A stretch of 64,000 nucleotides of DNA, taken from Paralvinella palmiformis. Taxonomy: Eukaryota > Annelida > Polychaeta > Terebellida > Alvinellidae. The stretch lies in assembly GCA_025642065.1 (NCBI GenBank), contig JAODUP010001209.1:1-64000 (forward strand), given 5' to 3'. A model generated the notes under the pieces. It was not told where the DNA came from and made no database searches. It saw only the letters and a program-made list of their open reading frames with translations. Both the position numbers and the translations under genes were made by a program. Below, one piece after another: positions 35,501 through 48,320 of the stretch; position 1 is the stretch's first letter; each line of letters opens with the position of its first letter.

Positions 35501-37384
35501 AATAAATAATTGGAATATAAAACCAGTTTTGTTACAGATTACTAGTTTGTTGAATGAGAACAATATTTAACTACCAGACTCTTATGGTGAAAAACTGATC
35601 TTTCCATTACCATACACACTCTTTCCCATTCAGAAAAAAAGACATAGTCACATGAACAACTTTATCCAGCTTTTTACTCATACATATTTAATTATAACAA
35701 ACTATCCATCTCTTTTTTATTACATCTGTGCTGTAATATTCTACCTATCAAGTTAAACAGGATCATTCCTATTTTTGGACGTATTGGTATGCTAGACAAA
35801 TAAGGTCTGATTTATTAAATACCGAGGGGTATATAACATCTCATTTGTTATGGAGTGATTAAAAATGGAGAATTATTTTCAAACATGTACACACTATTTT
35901 GATTAACTCCTTCAGGGCAGAAGGCAAATAGTAAATGCATTTGACTATATAAGAAATGTTACAAGCTATGATAGAGAGTTTTACTTTATATTTTAGTCAA
36001 CAGTAAGAGTGTGTCATAGACTTAAAAATGAGTTGTTAGAAAATGCAAGTCCTCCTCAGATACCGACTGCAATGCTCTAGGAGTAAATATCACAACAGAT
36101 AAATTGACATTTTAATTATCCAAACAACAGAACCAAAGAGAATAAGCCTGGAGTTCCGGAAGCACAAAGTAGTTTTGGACAGGGTTTCTCTGTCCTGCCA
36201 CCTAGTGAATGCCCCACAGAGTTCTCCATTGGGAGATGGCGCATCGAGGTCAAAGGAATTTGTTATGGTATGGCCGTAATCTTTATGACAGTATTATGGC
36301 AAAAGGCAACCTATGAGAAATATTTCAATGGCTTCGTAGTTTTAAGCTAAGGACTTCGGCTGAGACTATCCTGTAAAGACAAATTTGAAATTCTATGCTG
36401 ACATATATGGAAGATACACAATCTAATGTTACCAACTGTTATGATCCATGCCAATCAGATTAATGGATAGTAGCAGAACATTTGTATTAAAAGTATGTAA
36501 ACAGTGTTTCCGATTACCGTGACATAGTACTGCGTTTGACGTAACATTATATGCTAAAATTTGCATAATATCATGTGAAACAACACGACATGGTGCGAAA
36601 CCATTCATGATACAACTATATCAAATGCAAAGTAATATCATTTAGAAGGACATTATTATAAAAAAAAGTTACAAAGTCTTCTCTGTCGTCAGTAGAAATT
36701 TAAATAGTACAATTATTAGCTGAAGAGCCTTAGGATGTCTTAGTCTAAATAATTTCAATAAAATAGTCTTGGTCTAGAAATAATCAAACATTGAAATTAT
36801 TTGTTTTTCATGTTAACCTTTTATTGGTTTTACAGTCGTTATAATTCTATATTGTTTCACAGATATGTGTTTATATGCGAAATGTTTGACACACCAATAG
36901 TCAGGCAAATAAACAAACATGTTATATACAGCTGAGTTATATACATTATTGATATGCTTTAATCTAAAGATGAATGCGCAAATAACTAACACCGTTAATA
37001 GTAACCGGTGAGAGTTTTCTTTTGTTTAAAAACAATCTAAAGCTTTTGAGGTTAATGACATTAAAATATTTGAAGTAGCAGATGTGATGCAATAAAAATA
37101 GTTGTTAGGATAGCTTAAGGCACAACACAATAATATGCCCTTAAAATCAAATATGGGTACCATATCAATCAGGACGGAGAAGATAAAAAGAATTTGGTTA
37201 AATCCCAAACTGTAATGGTTGGTATATGTATTACATGTATATTGGCATGTATAAAATCGAACAGTAAATCTTTACTACAATATGGTAAGATTTATGTTTT
37301 GTTGGGAAACTAAACACGTTTCAATTTGTACTTCATATTTTATTATTGAATCGAACACTGTAATGAAGTCTAATTGTTTACTGG

Positions 37385-37385
<1 letters not shown>
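35501..37385. other. No gene seen
   Basis: 1.9 kb of AT-rich DNA downstream of the transposase relic. A somewhat GC-richer patch at 36,140-36,270 (CCTGGAGTTCCGGAAGC, CTGTCCTGCCACC) has no recognised content. No terminal inverted repeat of the transposon was found. Confidence 0.45.
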
Positions 37386-37388
<3 letters not shown>

Positions 37389-37465
<77 letters not shown>

Positions 37466-37482
37466 AGAGAGGGAGAGAGAGA
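37389..37482. repeat. Compound (TA)n-(GA)n microsatellite
   Basis: TA to 37,419, GA from 37,420 to about 37,482 with a GGGGGG interruption. A decayed GT-rich stretch continues to about 37,615. Confidence 0.96.
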
Positions 37483-37619
37483 TTTTGTGTGTTTTATATA
37501 TGGGTGTGGGCGTGCGTGTATTAGCAGGTGTGTGTTTGTGTATATGTGTGTATGTGTATTTGATCGTGCGTCAATATGCTGTGTGGTGCGTGTATGTGTG
37601 GGTATCTGTGTGTGTTAAT

Positions 37620-39985
37620 CGTATTGACATAGAGACTACTTGTTTTCTTTATTAATCCCTTGATTTACTGGATCTTCGCCATGTTGGGGGTGAATCAGGA
37701 CCCAATAATGCATTATATTTCTATACTGTCTCTCTAGTCTTTATATATTTGCACTTTGGCTGATGGCAGCCAATATCATCAACTTTCCAGGTAGCACGAT
37801 ATCCATATGGTAAACATTAATAAACACATAATCAACACAGTAATCTATCATTTCTAGGCTCTAATTAAATTATGATCCACTTTACAGAATTCCAGCCATT
37901 GCAAGAGCTAAATTTATCTAGAATTTGTCCCAGTGGTAAAGCTTTTCCTGACAGGCCCCTCGAATGTTATCTTAATATTCAATTCGATATCCAATAATAC
38001 ACTAGATAAGTTTGAAACTTTCATACCATCAACTAGAGTTCCGATTAATTTATTTAAAAATTTAATATCTAATTCTTGATTACATTGATTCTTAAAGCAG
38101 CCAACCCACACCTAAATTATTTATTACCGGCTCCAACAATGTACATAAAACATGTCAAACTAAATGCCATCCTGGACATGCGAAATGTTCAAGCAACAGA
38201 AATCATGCCAGAGGAATACATTTGCTACAAGGAAGAAGCAGCAACAACGAACAGACTTTCTGCTACATCTTCACAGATTGCAATGTGCCATTAGAAAACA
38301 TCTTTCTGTCCGGATTATTAGCGAATTTATCAACTATAGCATCAGTAACAGCTTTATTAAATTGATATAATACCTGTACATAACACCAAGCAATGCTATA
38401 TTGGCTAAACACCGTATTGGCTGGGATTCCCCAAAACAATTAGATACATATAAGACTGTCCACCTTCGTGGACTCTATTTATCATGTGATTAGAAGGACA
38501 AATTAATCGGCCCACTAGATATCGATATACAAACTGCAAGCTTATGACATATTGATCAACATTTAATATTATATTAATGAAATTACTAGATTGGTCTGTG
38601 AAGAAAGAACACTAGTCAACTTAATCGAATACAGTGAGCAACCATCTACATGCCATAATATGCAGATAATTGACGAGTAAAATTAGACTGATCATCATAA
38701 TCATAATTGATAAACTGATAGAATAAATTAAAATAAATGGTCAAAATACTGACGACATTGAAAGAGAATCTAGGTCAATCAGTAATTTCAAGTCTGTAAT
38801 AACTATAATTTCAGTTGTAGTAATTTATTGTTTAAAAAAATATTTTCACAGACAATAAGCAATCTCTTCGAATTCAATTAAGTAAAGCTTATTTGCATTA
38901 TCTGTACTTCTGTAATTCACCAGGAAGTAGTATTTTAGCAACTCAGGAAATTCAAATAACTTTGTTGTCAAACATTTGTATAACATAAGTCCCAGGCTTA
39001 GATAATTACCTTAGCGTTATTTCTGGAAATATAATGTCAATGTCCCCATCCAAAGTTGTATTCAGTAATATAAATTCGTTCAATTAATCCGGTACACGAT
39101 CTCCGGGATCACATAAACATGTTACAAAACACTTTCGCTTTCATAAATATTTTCGTTAATTTAATTTAATAACGTTACCTGATGCGAAAATTATTCTAGG
39201 ATCCGAGTGGCGCTGTTAGTCCTCGTGTCTAATAAAATTACCTATATTTATGCAAATCACGATCCTTTGTTTGAATTAATTAATTGAGCCATTTAACTAC
39301 AGACAATTTAGTAATAATACTTGGGTTCCTTAACAGATAAACATTTGTAGTATAAATGAAACAACGCTAAATATCCGTTTTATGTTATGTTTTCTATTAA
39401 TAACGAGTAGGAATATAGAAACATAGAAGATACATTACAATTTAATGCAACGATAGAGCATCGTAATAGTTGGCTATGTAACTGGTAGGCTGGATGAAAT
39501 TGTTTTTGGTGGAATTTTCTCTCTTGCATTTCACTGTTTATATAGTAACCGTATATGCGAATAAACAAAGAATCATGCATGATGTCTGTGTGTGCATATT
39601 TCGTACGCGACAAATACGTTACGCCCACAGGAAAGTGGCTACATGCAGGCTACGTACAAAAAGCGGAAGCACGTAAAAAACATACCATTTGATACCACAG
39701 CTCGCAGCAAACAACACGTGCGTGTGGTTCAATGGTGACTTGCTACATACATATCATAAACTATTTTGACACCACAGCTTACATTCAACAGTAATATTCT
39801 GTGGTCCAAAAGAAACCTGTATATAAAACATTTCGACACCTCAGATGCTGACCTCAGCTTTATTCTGGGTTAGAATAACTAGATAAATCCTACCTATATG
39901 AACCATATATATCGATACACGTCCGATTAGTCTGGCGTTGAAGATCTTCTCTAACCTAAGTGAAAATTCAAGCCCTATATATAGC
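37620..39985. other. No gene seen
   Basis: Only short frames. The word GTATATGCGAATAAA followed by GATGTCTGTGTGTG at 39,550-39,590 matches the F1 end at 55,381-55,420, so a scrap of F1 tail may lie here. Confidence 0.45.
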
Positions 39986-40100
39986 CTCAGCGTGTTAACA
40001 AACATTACAGTTTGTCCACAACAAAGAGAATGCACACTAACACAGTATGGACTCACTAAAGCGATTAAACTAAAATAAAAACAAAGTAGCAATACCGCAC
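39986..40100 (+). repeat. Local duplication, copy 1
   Basis: AGCGTGTTAACAAACATTACAG and then AAAATAAAAACAAAGTAGCAA recur with the same spacing at 41,117-41,228. Confidence 0.85.
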
Positions 40101-40724
40101 AATGGATTATTACTGGACTAGAACGAAATATCGTCTCAAACCTGAGTAAATACTACGATTTACTCGAACCTAACAGCTAACCCTCATACGTTTCCGTTCA
40201 TCACTAAGGGAATGTTCATTCACGCTTAATTTAGCGTCCCTAAGTATATGCAGTTAGGTGTGGTGGGATCTAAATTAAAGTGCCTATCCACTTCATCTAT
40301 TTGACCCATGGTCGAGAAGAGCGGATTTCAGGCAGATCTCCGATACTGCGAATGACACATCGGGATTATAATAGCTATACATTTAACAAATTTCCTATAT
40401 ATCAATGTAATCTAATTACTCATAATATGGGAAAAATTCTGTCAGCAGCTTAATACCCATGGAGATGCCTGCCGGAGTAACAAACGACTCCAGGAGTATA
40501 AATCCATCAAGCAGCATTGTATGAATTAATAGGTCGTTTCGCCAGACCACATAAGAGGACAACAATATAGATTCTACATTATACATAACAAAGCTAATAG
40601 ACTCAAACATGATGTAATAACGACATAACTTTCTTACATTCGAGTAATAAGGAATCTGTATCGAAATAGATATGATGTCTGGCACAGGCAATGTATGTTT
40701 TAGGGTAAATATAGAGAGTCTAGG
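40101..40724. other. No gene seen
   Basis: The 149-codon minus-strand frame that covers part of this interval begins inside SINE-I and has no recognisable protein content. Confidence 0.5.
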
Positions 40725-41083
40725 TTTTGTTGTTCGGGAAGAATCCCCAGGCTGTCGCTTAATCAGCACAGCCTCTATGTTCAAGTGGTTGAGAAACCTC
40801 CTCCCCCACCACTCACAGGGGAGCAGTACGGAAAGATGGAGCCGAAATACCCTGAGGGTGGTCACTGCCAGAGTGTTTTACGTCCTCAGGGGTTTTTTAA
40901 CGTCCCCCTTTATTTTAAATAATTCAGTGGAGACGGCAGCGCCATTTAACGTGGTCAGCCACCCACGATGTAGTGAGCCGAGAAATTAATCCCTGGAAAA
41001 GTTTCGACCTCTTACGGGGTTCGAACCTGCGACCGTTGACACCAAGTGCCGGGTGCTTAACCGCTAGGCCACCGGAGCTCACT
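40725..41083 (-). mobile_element. SINE-I, inverted copy
   Basis: About 359 bp, complementary to 11,726-12,089 throughout, including the intact B box (GGTTCGAACCC when read on the minus strand), the CTCCCCTGTGAGTGG body landmark and the CCCGAACAACAAAA tail. Flanks show only a weak possible duplication (GAGAG). Confidence 0.9.
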
Positions 41084-41116
41084 GAGAGGCAACAGGCACA
41101 GAGCCTTTCATAGACC

Positions 41117-41226
41117 ATCAGCGTGTTAACAAACATTACAGTTTGTTCACCACGGTAGACGATGTATACTAACTCAGTATAGAATCAATGAAGTGATTTA
41201 GCTAAAATAAAAACAAAGTAGCAAAA

Positions 41227-41228
<2 letters not shown>
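41117..41228 (+). repeat. Local duplication, copy 2
   Basis: Partner of 39,986-40,100, ending at a (TA)n array. SINE-I lies between the copies. Confidence 0.85.

Positions 41229-41229
<1 letters not shown>

Positions 41230-41296
<67 letters not shown>
41230..41296. repeat. (TA)n microsatellite
   Basis: About 66 bp of perfect TA. Confidence 0.97.
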
Positions 41297-42620
41297 GTTG
41301 TATTTGAGTAAGAGGCAAACTTGATATGCGGAATAGATTTAGAATGTCTTAAATAGTAACAACTTCATACCTCAAACAAAATGCAATGTGGGAACTATAA
41401 ATAAAAAACCTCTCATTAATATTTATAATAGAATATTAATAGAATATTAATATTCATAATATAATTGCAAGTTATCCCTACATTAATAACTATCAGTGGT
41501 ATGCCGATAATACGCATATGTGTGTATAACATTGTGCTTCTGAAATCTAGCTATGGGCTGAAATAACTGAAATAAAAATCTAAAATAATACACTTTATAG
41601 TTGTGTGACCCTGTAAATCAACTGTCATTCATGTTTGTTTTTATTCGTGGAAATTTATTTGCCTGTTTAAGGAAACAAACACACACGGAATAAAAATGTC
41701 AAGGAGTCCTGCTGAAAAAGCCACATATTCCCTCATGACTTTGGGCCGATCAAAATGAATAATATATACCAATTTCTGACATTCAAGTGTAGTCGTGCAT
41801 ATGTATTTATAAATATACTTATATGTAAATATAATTTCACACCAAACATATATATATTTATATATTCTTGCAGATGTTCCTGTTGTGTGTAAATTGTCAA
41901 CTTTGACAAACGAAGCGAATTCCAATCACATTATATTTTGTCAAACAGAATTTGGTTATTGTGTAAATGAGAAACTCGATTTTAGATTCTACGATGTTAG
42001 TGAACGTTATTTCCAGACCCCGATTATTTATGCGTTATGACACGTGGCAAAAATGTCTGCGTCATGTGTATCTCATATTTATCTGTGGAAAATTCAGAGA
42101 GAAATATAATCCCGTAAAGATAATAAGATTAAAGACAATTAAGAGAGTTACCTTACAACTTACAGCATGAAAAAAGTGTATTGCAAACCGGTACATATAC
42201 GTGGTAGGCGCGGCACATTTTGTGCGGACAATCATGGGATATATCTATATCAGACCACACACACACAAAAACACATCCGTGCTGTTTCGCGATTATTATA
42301 CAATATTATCAAGTGTCATAACGGTTCACATACATCCAGCTGGCATAAGAAGCCATCGGGGAATATGCATCTTTAGTTTCATTTTAATAACAGACATATG
42401 ATTGTTTTAAGCTGAGTTACCTAAAGCAACATGTGTATATGTGCACCGACGGCTATGTAAGGAACTAATTGATTTAGAACCATATATGAAACCTCTTAAT
42501 ATCTTAATCTCCTTTCCATGGAGACATGTTTGGTAAATGTTTTCAACCAAATGTTCCTTTACAATCTGATGATTTGTCTAACAGTTGTATATGTAATAGA
42601 AAGTTCTTCTATCATGAAGA
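41297..42620. other. No gene seen
   Basis: Short frames on both strands (41,641-41,925 minus; 41,967-42,376 plus) have no family resemblance. A short AATATTAATAG duplication lies near 41,430. Confidence 0.5.
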
Positions 42621-42623
42621 TAT

Positions 42624-42940
42624 CGAGCCGTGATGGCGCAGTTAGTTAGAACGTAGGACTCATAGCCAAACGGTCGCGGGTTCGAAGCTCCGGAGCTATA
42701 ATACTGTCATGTTGGCGACTAGTTCACTCAGCCATAAAAACGAGAACCTGACAGGACACGATGGCTATGTGTTTGAGTAACGCTTTGCGCCTATAATGGC
42801 AGCATGTAGTATATGCTCCCCTGGGAGTTGAGATGTCTGCTGGATTGGAACAGGTCTGAGTCAGGGATAATAATACTATAAAGTACCTTAGAGCAGCTTC
42901 TAGTTGAATAGGACGCTGTATAAATGTCACATATTATTAT
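42624..42940 (+). mobile_element. SINE-III, tRNA-derived
   Basis: tRNA-like head with an A box (TGATGGCGCAGTTAGTTAG, 42,632 on) and a B box (GGTTCGAAGCTC, 42,679-42,690). A body of about 200 bp ends in AGGACGCTGTATAAATGTCAC followed by an ATATTATTAT tail. That 3' end looks like the 3' ends of L2/CR1-type LINEs, the usual way such SINEs borrow LINE machinery (inference). It is a different sequence from SINE-I and SINE-II. The head lacks a closed acceptor stem, so it is not a tRNA gene. Confidence 0.8.
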
Positions 42941-43967
42941 ATATCATTATTGATGTATCTTTGCCAAATTCCTTATTATAGTATTATTTCTTATTATGTG
43001 ACAGTAGTTTAATTAGCATTATGTTACATCTAATCTGTTAGACGTGTTTTATATGTATGCTAGTCTCTCTGATGTTTGATAAACGTAATTTATTTTTCGT
43101 CTACATTGTATTCATCCAATAACTGCGACCTGTAGCCTGATAATACTACCTTAATTAATGCTAGGGTAAAGCTTATCTAGTTATTTTACTACAAACACAG
43201 ATATGTGTAACGTAAAGACCCACAGTCACGATCGTTTAATGTACGTTTTGATGTATAATATTATGATTTGGATATACTAATTCGGTCATTTAAGATCATA
43301 AACGTATATTATGAATACCTTCAGAAATGTGCAGACCATTAATTTGTCCGAAAATAAATCTGAATTTATTAATGTATTATGGCACAAAATACTCTACAAC
43401 GTTCGGTGCTATGTCGTCTCATTGCCAATTGAGATTTATGAATAAGAAATCATCTTTCATATATAACATATTTCATCACATTTTACCTAAAGTGTTCCGA
43501 TGGCACTCCTCAGTTTTTAAGTTGTACTCACACCATACCAATATTTGTGAGATACATTTCTTCATGCGCCCACCCCCGCCTCTGCCAAATATTCCAGATG
43601 TAAATAGGCGCGAGGCTAAGCAACTGAAATGAACCCAGTAACTGACTATAAGTCATATAATATTACTTAGCATTTGTTTTAATTTAGTATTAATCCAGTA
43701 AGCTGTTTCAGTAAAATTGTATGTGGCATTGGTAATTACAATATCTATTTTTAACGATATAAATAATGGCCATATAGATTCCTTTTGTTTCACAGCACAG
43801 AGATGCTTTATCACATTCATTCCCCTACAAAAACCATAGAAACGATTATATATGTCATATTTTCTGTTGCGATATAATTCTGTTTTTGTTTCTTCATTTT
43901 TGTAAACACCCATATCTATATAGCCATTATATATTATATAATGTGCTTTATCGATATACTAATATAG

Positions 43968-43970
<3 letters not shown>
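42941..43970. other. No gene seen
   Basis: The 101-codon frame at 43,327-43,632 has a proline run (RPPPPLPNIP) but no recognisable domain, and I do not support it as a gene. Confidence 0.5.
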
Positions 43971-44336
<366 letters not shown>

Positions 44337-44680
44337 ACATGTATATTTAATAAAGCGCCCTTACTAGCAGGAGCTATTCAACGGCGCTGTATAAATAATA
44401 TGTGATATAATAATACTCCAAATAATAAGTCTGTAAAAACCCTCTAAGAGATTTAAAAGACAACTATTATTTATCTCTGAAAGCAACCTTGATTAAATAT
44501 GTTTTTATAATAAATTAAAAAGAGATGACGCATTTCTAATACCTACCGGCAAACTATTCCACAAAGTGGAGGATGCAACACTAAACGCACAATCGCCATG
44601 CGATTTGAGCCAAGACACTGGCACCTGCAATAGTATCTGACTGGATTACCTCAGTGAATGAATAGGTAATAGAAACTAAA

Positions 44681-45029
44681 TGCATCTCTATATAACAAAA
44701 TGTATTGAGGTGTCAAAAACCATATCGGTTAGTAGTTAATAAAGCATGAGAGAATACTATCACAAATAATCTGACAGGTAAAATTATAGAAGTATAACCA
44801 CTCAGCCAGATTCGTATTACACCGAAGAGATGGCTACCATGTAAATCATGCAAATAATTAAAAGATGCAAAACCAGTTACTGAAATACGGAGACATATAG
44901 TACTTACAGGTGAATATAATGTCATTTCATTGAACGTCATTGAAGTATCTGAAGCATCACTGAAGCATGTCTACAATCGGTGTTTAGATGATACCCAAGG
45001 TATTAGTTGAAGTGATCATGCATAAATAC
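44681..45029. other. No gene seen
   Basis: May include decayed upstream sequence of the L2-like fragment; not secure. Confidence 0.4.
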
Positions 45030-45090
45030 ACACGCACACATAAACACACACACACACACGCGCGCGCGCACACACACACATACACAGGGG
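45030..45090. repeat. Degenerate (CA)n with CG run
   Basis: CA repeats with an internal CGCGCGCGCGC stretch, a mixed CA/CG alternating purine-pyrimidine tract. Confidence 0.9.
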
Positions 45091-45414
45091 AGAGTCAAAC
45101 ATATAAGATAATATATCAGATTTATTTAGTAAGAACATATTATACATTAATGTTACTTAAGGAATCATAAAATAATAGGAATTTAGATTGAAGATATCGG
45201 AGTTTGACAATAACATATTTTTAGGAGACACATCATGTCGCAGCATTTTTTCGGACAACAGAGTCAAATGAACAATTGAACAACTGAACTTATTACAACC
45301 AGTTATTGATGAAACATCTTCAACCCGATCTAAGTTATTAGGTTTCAAACTACGACTATCACTGCTGACATCGTCAGTGGTAAATATATGTGATGACTTA
45401 CATCATCCAGCGAA
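45091..45414. other. No gene seen
   Basis: AT-rich with chance open frames only. Confidence 0.5.
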
Positions 45415-45488
45415 GATGACGATGATCATCATCCTTGGTGTTTTATGGCCACTTTTGTGCACAGGGTAGGCTAAATGGGCCGACATCA
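45415..45488 (-). repeat. SINE-II fragment
   Basis: GATGATCATCATCCTTGGTGTTTTATGGCCACTTTTGTG and GGCTAAATGGGCCGA match the SINE-II tail and body on the minus strand. The piece ends at a junction with LINE coding sequence. Confidence 0.75.
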
Positions 45489-46385
45489 TCCTGCGAAAGA
45501 AGCCGATTTAATTCACAATCAAACTCATTTAGGACGTTTTTGATATCATCAATATTGTAGGATACACTATTATACAAATCATTGTATTTATTTCTAAGAT
45601 GTTGTATTAATTTCATCATTACGTTTGGCGCAATCAGCAATATTTGGGCTTGCTGTATGGAAAAGTGGAATTCATCCCACAAATCGCGTTCATCCGTACA
45701 TTTTAATGCGCACATCATATTATAAAACTTAATGGCAGCTTGGCCCCTTCTTGATTATTTGTTAGTACACGCTTATAGTTAGCTTGAGTCTTACGTTTGA
45801 TGTCATATAAATTACCTTGTCGAAGACAGCCATTATCGTGCCATATTCTGGGCCAGAATACCTTACTGGTCCTTATATGATTTGACATGTTCATTCCATT
45901 CTGGAATCATAATTGTATGTGTAATACATTGATATGTGGTCTTAATTGATGTGTCTATTATGAAACTATATTGTATATTAATGTCAATACTGTGATATCT
46001 GCAGAATATATGATTACAAGATACACCTTGAATTGAGAAATCAGTTTTAGCCTTTCCCGGGAAGCTTTCCCGGTGAATATTCTCCACTTGATATCACTAA
46101 AATATTCATTACTTAATGTTATGTCAACTACAATGGGAATGTAATTGGATTAGTGGTAATTAACTTCACTTAATAAACGTTCTGATTTTATAAAATTATA
46201 AAATTTAGACCAATTACCAGTGAATTAATTTAAGTATATGAATACTACTTCGTCATCCGCCTAACCGGAAAATAGTAAACAACCTTCATTATTCATATAT
46301 CCTTCAAGGACTAGAGTATGTAAAGGGGCCATTTTTGAATTAGTAGCAATAATATGATTTAAATCTGGGCGATGTGAGGGACATT
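45489..46385 (-). pseudogene. Degenerate LINE ORF2 linker (endonuclease-to-RT region)
   Basis: On the minus strand, motifs in order: an EWNEHVKSYKD stretch near 45,890 (compare the PGWN-V motif after LINE endonucleases), then WHDNGCLRQGNLYDIKRKTQANYKRVL near 45,840-45,760 in two motifs (compare W-D-G-PRQG---D-KR-TRA), then FWD-like DLWDEFHF, and LIQHLRNKYNDLYN near 45,610 (the usual -W---F--LYN before the RT). Stops and frameshifts separate them. 46,087-46,385 may contain the decayed end of the endonuclease. No RT is left; the fragment ends at the SINE-II piece. Confidence 0.6.
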
Positions 46386-46659
46386 TAATTATTTTTTATT
46401 AGCTTGGTCAGTATGGACGTGTATAATTTAACATTGTAGGTGTTTGCAATGGGTAGAAGCACGGCCACCGTGTGGCAGAACTGTTTGTAACACATTATGA
46501 TCGATGCTGGAAGTGCCACATACCTGTACACCGGGTATAGAATTTGATATTTATATTTAATTATTTTCAAATTGCCAAAATTCGAAATTTTATTTTTTAA
46601 ATAAGAACTTAATTTTATATATTTTACTATGCTAATTATGCAAATTAGTAACTGCACAC
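46386..46659. other. No gene seen
   Basis: A 116-codon minus-strand frame crosses this stretch and the 35-bp repeat. It has no recognisable domain. Confidence 0.45.
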
Positions 46660-46729
46660 AAAATAAACCCACTCGCACAACGAGTGAATCACATAAAATA
46701 AACCCACTCGCACAATGAGTGGATCTAAC
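46660..46729. repeat. Two 35-bp tandem units, each with a hairpin
   Basis: AAAATAAACCCACTCGCACAA begins at 46,660 and 46,695. Each unit contains CCACTC and GAGTGG-like arms (perfect in the second: CCACTCGCACAATGAGTGG). Confidence 0.9.
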
Positions 46730-47358
46730 GAGCAACTGAGAATGACTACTTCTGTTATATGTAATGCTCTGTCAACCAAAGGTGGAAATGGAGGAATTTA
46801 TTTAAGTGTTCTCAAATTGTGCGAAGACGTCGAAACAACTTAAATAGCATCGATACAATAATGTCAGGCATAATCTGTTCTGAAGGAAGTATATTGAATA
46901 TGTGTCTCAATATGTTCCAAACTTTATCTAGATGTGCTGCAGTAAAATAAAACAAGAGAGACACAGTTCCAAATTATCGTTTCGTGGACGCACACAACTT
47001 ATGAGATAACAGATGAACACTGAAGACTTATATAAAATATAAATATTCATGCTTTATTAGTTTTGATGTATATGAAGATACTGATCAATATCAATTATCC
47101 TACTTTATGTGCAACAATCGTGCCTGAACATTTTTCTATGTATCTAGACTAGTTACCCCGTGTCTATAAATGTGAAAGTTACGTGTTCTTATGTTGCTAA
47201 ATGTACCTGAATATAGATAATAATTCAATAACTACAAAATATTATCGCCCAAGCTCTAGAGGTAATTAAAATATGAATTGGTATTACACTTCTACAATAT
47301 TACAGATTACTTTGACGTTAAGCTGGAATTCAGCTTGGAGATGAAGTAGATATTAGAA
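46730..47358. other. No gene seen
   Basis: AT-rich, no supported open frame. Confidence 0.5.
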
Positions 47359-47428
47359 TGTAGAGCATGAAATATAGACCATGAAACGTAGAGCATGAAA
47401 TGTAGAGCATGAAATGTAGAGCATGAAA
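47359..47428. repeat. 14-bp minisatellite, five units
   Basis: TGTAGAGCATGAAA repeated five times with substitutions in units 2 and 3. Confidence 0.93.
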
Positions 47429-47479
47429 TAAAGCTGGGAATGGAGCCAAAGTGAAAACTGGATGACAGGAAGGGAGGGC

Positions 47480-48225
47480 TACATGATAATTATGTACGAC
47501 CTTCCTAGTTCAAATGAGGTTACGGTTCTTTTTTTTAATGTATATATAAATATATACATAGTTATATGACTATTAGCTAATCTATGAAAAATAAATATTA
47601 CTGAATGTCTTCTTCTTTGGGTTATTTGTGCAATTGATTTTATTTTAACTCGGGTTACCTTGTGTTTTTGTTCAACTTGTTTTTGGTTTTTTTGTATATG
47701 CTACTGCAAATCCATACTAATTTCAGATCTAAAATAAACCTAAAATAACTCTTCTAGCAGAAGACGAAATGAAAGACGCCATAAGAAGTCCTTTAGCCAT
47801 CACAAGTCATATGGCTTTACTACGGCAAATTACGTTCGCCAAAAATAAAACAAGACTAGATTGATTGTACAAAGGAAAAAGAGATAGCCTCTAGTCTAGA
47901 TCTCTCTCAGATCAGGGATATTAAAGCCAGATTAGCAGTTGTTAATTTTTTTATGTTCCTATTGTACTGCAGTAGGTAGTACAGATACTAATTATACATC
48001 ATTGACACATCATTGACACGTGAATTATCGATGTTAAATACAATATGTAATTGGATATCAATTTGGTTTGTTAATTACTTATTATTATATTAGACAGAGT
48101 GAAAACAAATTAATGTCGTTTGTCTCTATAAAACCTTTACATTAGTCTACATTTAATGCAGCTAACAATTGAAAAGGAAACATTTAATTATTTATTTGCT
48201 TCCAGCATCAATGATATCTATACGA
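47480..48225 (+). repeat. Repeat E, copy 2 (longest)
   Basis: Matches 25,340-25,386 plus 26,330-26,700 directly and 61,165-61,352 inverted. It includes a short direct repeat CATTGACACATCATTGACAC near 48,000. No frame is conserved. Confidence 0.85.
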
Positions 48226-48275
48226 AAAGGTAATAAGTTATTACCTCGTATTTTGTACGAGGTAATGACCTTTTC
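48224..48275. repeat. Inverted repeat at the right edge of repeat E
   Basis: GAAAAGGTAATAAGTTATTACCTCGTA pairs with TACGAGGTAATGACCTTTTC around a short loop, with a 7-nt bulge in the left arm. Confidence 0.85.
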
Positions 48276-48320
48276 CTGAAGTAATGGACCAGAAGTAGGA
48301 ATATTCAAGGAATTTTGTTA

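Noticed and set aside
40416..40865. 149-codon minus-strand open frame, the longest in the window
   Set aside because: It begins inside the inverted SINE-I and runs into unique AT-rich DNA with no recognisable domain.
47359..47428. Regularly repeated short units that could suggest a CRISPR array
   Set aside because: The units are directly adjacent with no spacers, and the window is clearly eukaryotic.
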